Assembly: GCA_031430015.1 (NCBI GenBank)
Contig: JANPAR010000229.1
Span: 1 to 6,949 of the forward strand
Length of the DNA: 6,949 nucleotides
Source of the DNA: CANJDH01 sp031430015
GTDB taxonomy: Bacteria; Pseudomonadota; Gammaproteobacteria; Burkholderiales; JAEUOS01
Reading direction: 5' to 3'
The notes under the pieces are model-generated. The model was not told where the DNA came from and did not search any database. It saw only the letters and a program-made list of their open reading frames with translations. Position numbers and translations under genes: made by a program. This document shows, one piece after another, positions 5,954-6,949 of this stretch. How positions within the stretch are numbered: position 1 is the stretch's first letter; every line of letters starts with the position of its first letter.

Positions 5954-6949
5954 GTGGGAACGCGCCCGTAATTATCTTCAAAACGCACGATATCGTCTTC
6001 CCCAAGGTAACTGCCTGACTGCACTTCGATGATTTCGAGATCGGTCTTGCCCGGATTTTCCAGCCGGTGCTTGACGCCCAGCGGAATATACGTGGACTGA
6101 TTCTCGGTCAGCAACAGCTCTTCCTCACCGCGTGTCACGCGTGCCGTGCCACGCACCACTACCCAGTGCTCGGCACGGTGATGATGCAGTTGCAGGCTCA
6201 GCTTCTGGCCCGGCTTGACGGTGATGCGCTTGACCTGATGGCGCGGGCCGGCATCGACCCCATCGTAGAAGCCCCAGGGGCGCGCCACCTTGCGGTGTTG
6301 CGCGGTTTGCGCTGAACCGTCGAGCCGCAGTTGCTGCACCACCTGTTTGACCTGCTCGGCATGGCTCTGATGTGCCACCAGCAGCGCGTCCGGCGTATCG
6401 ATGATGACGATATCCTGCAAGCCCAGCGCTACCACGGGCCGGCTGGCGGCCGAGGCATCCTGCGCGCGGATGAACACATTGTGGCTGTCAAACGCATGGG
6501 CCTGGCCCACCAAGCGATTGCCGTCCGCGTCCGCCGGGGTCATCTCGGCGATGGCATTCCAGCTGCCGACATCACTCCAGGCGCCTGCAAATGGCAGCAC
6601 CGCGACACGGGCGTGCTTTTCGAGCACTGCATAGTCGATCGATTCGCTGCGGCATGCTTCCAGCGCCGGCTGGTGCAATAGCGTATGCCCAAAAGGGTGG
6701 GTTGCCTCTGCGCACGCCGCGCGGCAAGCCTGAAGAATATCGGGCGCATGCGTCTCCAGCGCTTCCAGCAGCGTTTGCGCGTGCACCAGAAAAATGCCCG
6801 CGTTCCACACATGACCGCCGGCCAGCAACAAGCGCTGCGCCGTTTGCAGATCCGGTTTTTCAACAAAACGCGCCACCAGCGCACCGGGCATGCCAGGCAG
6901 TGCTGCGCCCTGCTCGATATAGCCATAGGCAGTGCTGGGGAAGCCTGGT
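5950..6949 (-). CDS. manC: Mannose-1-phosphate guanylyltransferase / mannose-6-phosphate isomerase, N-terminus beyond the window
   Basis: This bifunctional type II PMI-GMP protein makes GDP-mannose from Man-1-P and GTP, and interconverts Fru-6-P and Man-6-P. The frame is open to the right edge, giving 332 residues; roughly 140 N-terminal residues, including the GxGSRLWPLSR-type nucleotide signature, lie outside. Visible are STAYGYIEQG (5-14), RFVEKPD (27-33), WNAGIF (48-53), the SIDYAVLEK segment with AGAWSDVGSW, a left-handed helix region (DIVIIDTPDALLV), and a complete C-terminal cupin from about 221. The cupin carries the metal-site segment QLHHHRAEHW (253-262) and VKHRLEN (292-298), so the isomerase half appears intact. 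It is the promoter-proximal visible gene of manC-fcl-gmd; its TGA overlaps the fcl ATG by 4 bp. AlgA, CpsB and XanB are names for close relatives. Confidence 0.96.
   Translation of the reverse strand, partial: PGFPSTAYGYIEQGAALPGMPGALVARFVEKPDLQTAQRLLLAGGHVWNAGIFLVHAQTLLEALETHAPDILQACRAACAEATHPFGHTLLHQPALEACRSESIDYAVLEKHARVAVLPFAGAWSDVGSWNAIAEMTPADADGNRLVGQAHAFDSHNVFIRAQDASAASRPVVALGLQDIVIIDTPDALLVAHQSHAEQVKQVVQQLRLDGSAQTAQHRKVARPWGFYDGVDAGPRHQVKRITVKPGQKLSLQLHHHRAEHWVVVRGTARVTRGEEELLLTENQSTYIPLGVKHRLENPGKTDLEIIEVQSGSYLGEDDIVRFEDNYGRVPT

Noticed and set aside
5372..5971. Plus-strand open frame of 199 codons inside fcl
   Set aside because: It is opposite a well-conserved fcl gene; its composition is that of an antisense frame and no function is recognisable.

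Overview
The window is GC-rich chromosomal DNA, most likely from a betaproteobacterium. This is inferred from the PriA sequence, from a membrane-anchored two-haem cytochrome c5 of the kind common in that class (Neisseria CycB has the same layout), and from GC-biased codon use. I cannot name a genus. I see no phage, insertion sequence, CRISPR or plasmid functions. The content is housekeeping and cell-surface polysaccharide genes, and I did not find evidence of a wholly new system. The best leads are small-scale: a candidate leader ORF before gmd, an 11-bp inverted repeat carrying opposed -10-like boxes, and a glycosyltransferase gene that follows a tRNA with almost no leader.

Layout. Positions 1-1401 (+) hold the 3' part of priA, the replication-restart helicase. 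It converges on a diheme cytochrome c gene (1487-2344, -), whose strand-specific intrinsic terminator lies in the 85-bp gap. Positions 2345-2570 are a divergent intergenic region with TATAAT-like boxes on both strands. A tRNA-Arg(CCG) follows at 2571-2647 (+). Almost directly after it comes a polytopic WecA/MraY-family sugar-1-phosphate transferase (2663-3691, +). That gene converges, with a 7-bp gap, on a minus-strand operon read from the right edge: manC (partial, 6949-5950), fcl (5953-4982) and gmd (4874-3699).

How the genes work together. The ManC protein carries a C-terminal type II phosphomannose isomerase cupin, so it should make Man-6-P from Fru-6-P and GDP-mannose from Man-1-P; the phosphomannomutase in between is not in the window. 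Gmd dehydrates GDP-mannose to GDP-4-keto-6-deoxymannose, and Fcl epimerises and reduces that to GDP-L-fucose. The WecA-like enzyme would load the first sugar phosphate onto undecaprenyl phosphate. Together these suggest one edge of an O-antigen or exopolysaccharide locus containing L-fucose or a related 6-deoxyhexose. The cytochrome (respiratory electron transfer) and priA (DNA replication restart) look functionally unrelated neighbours.
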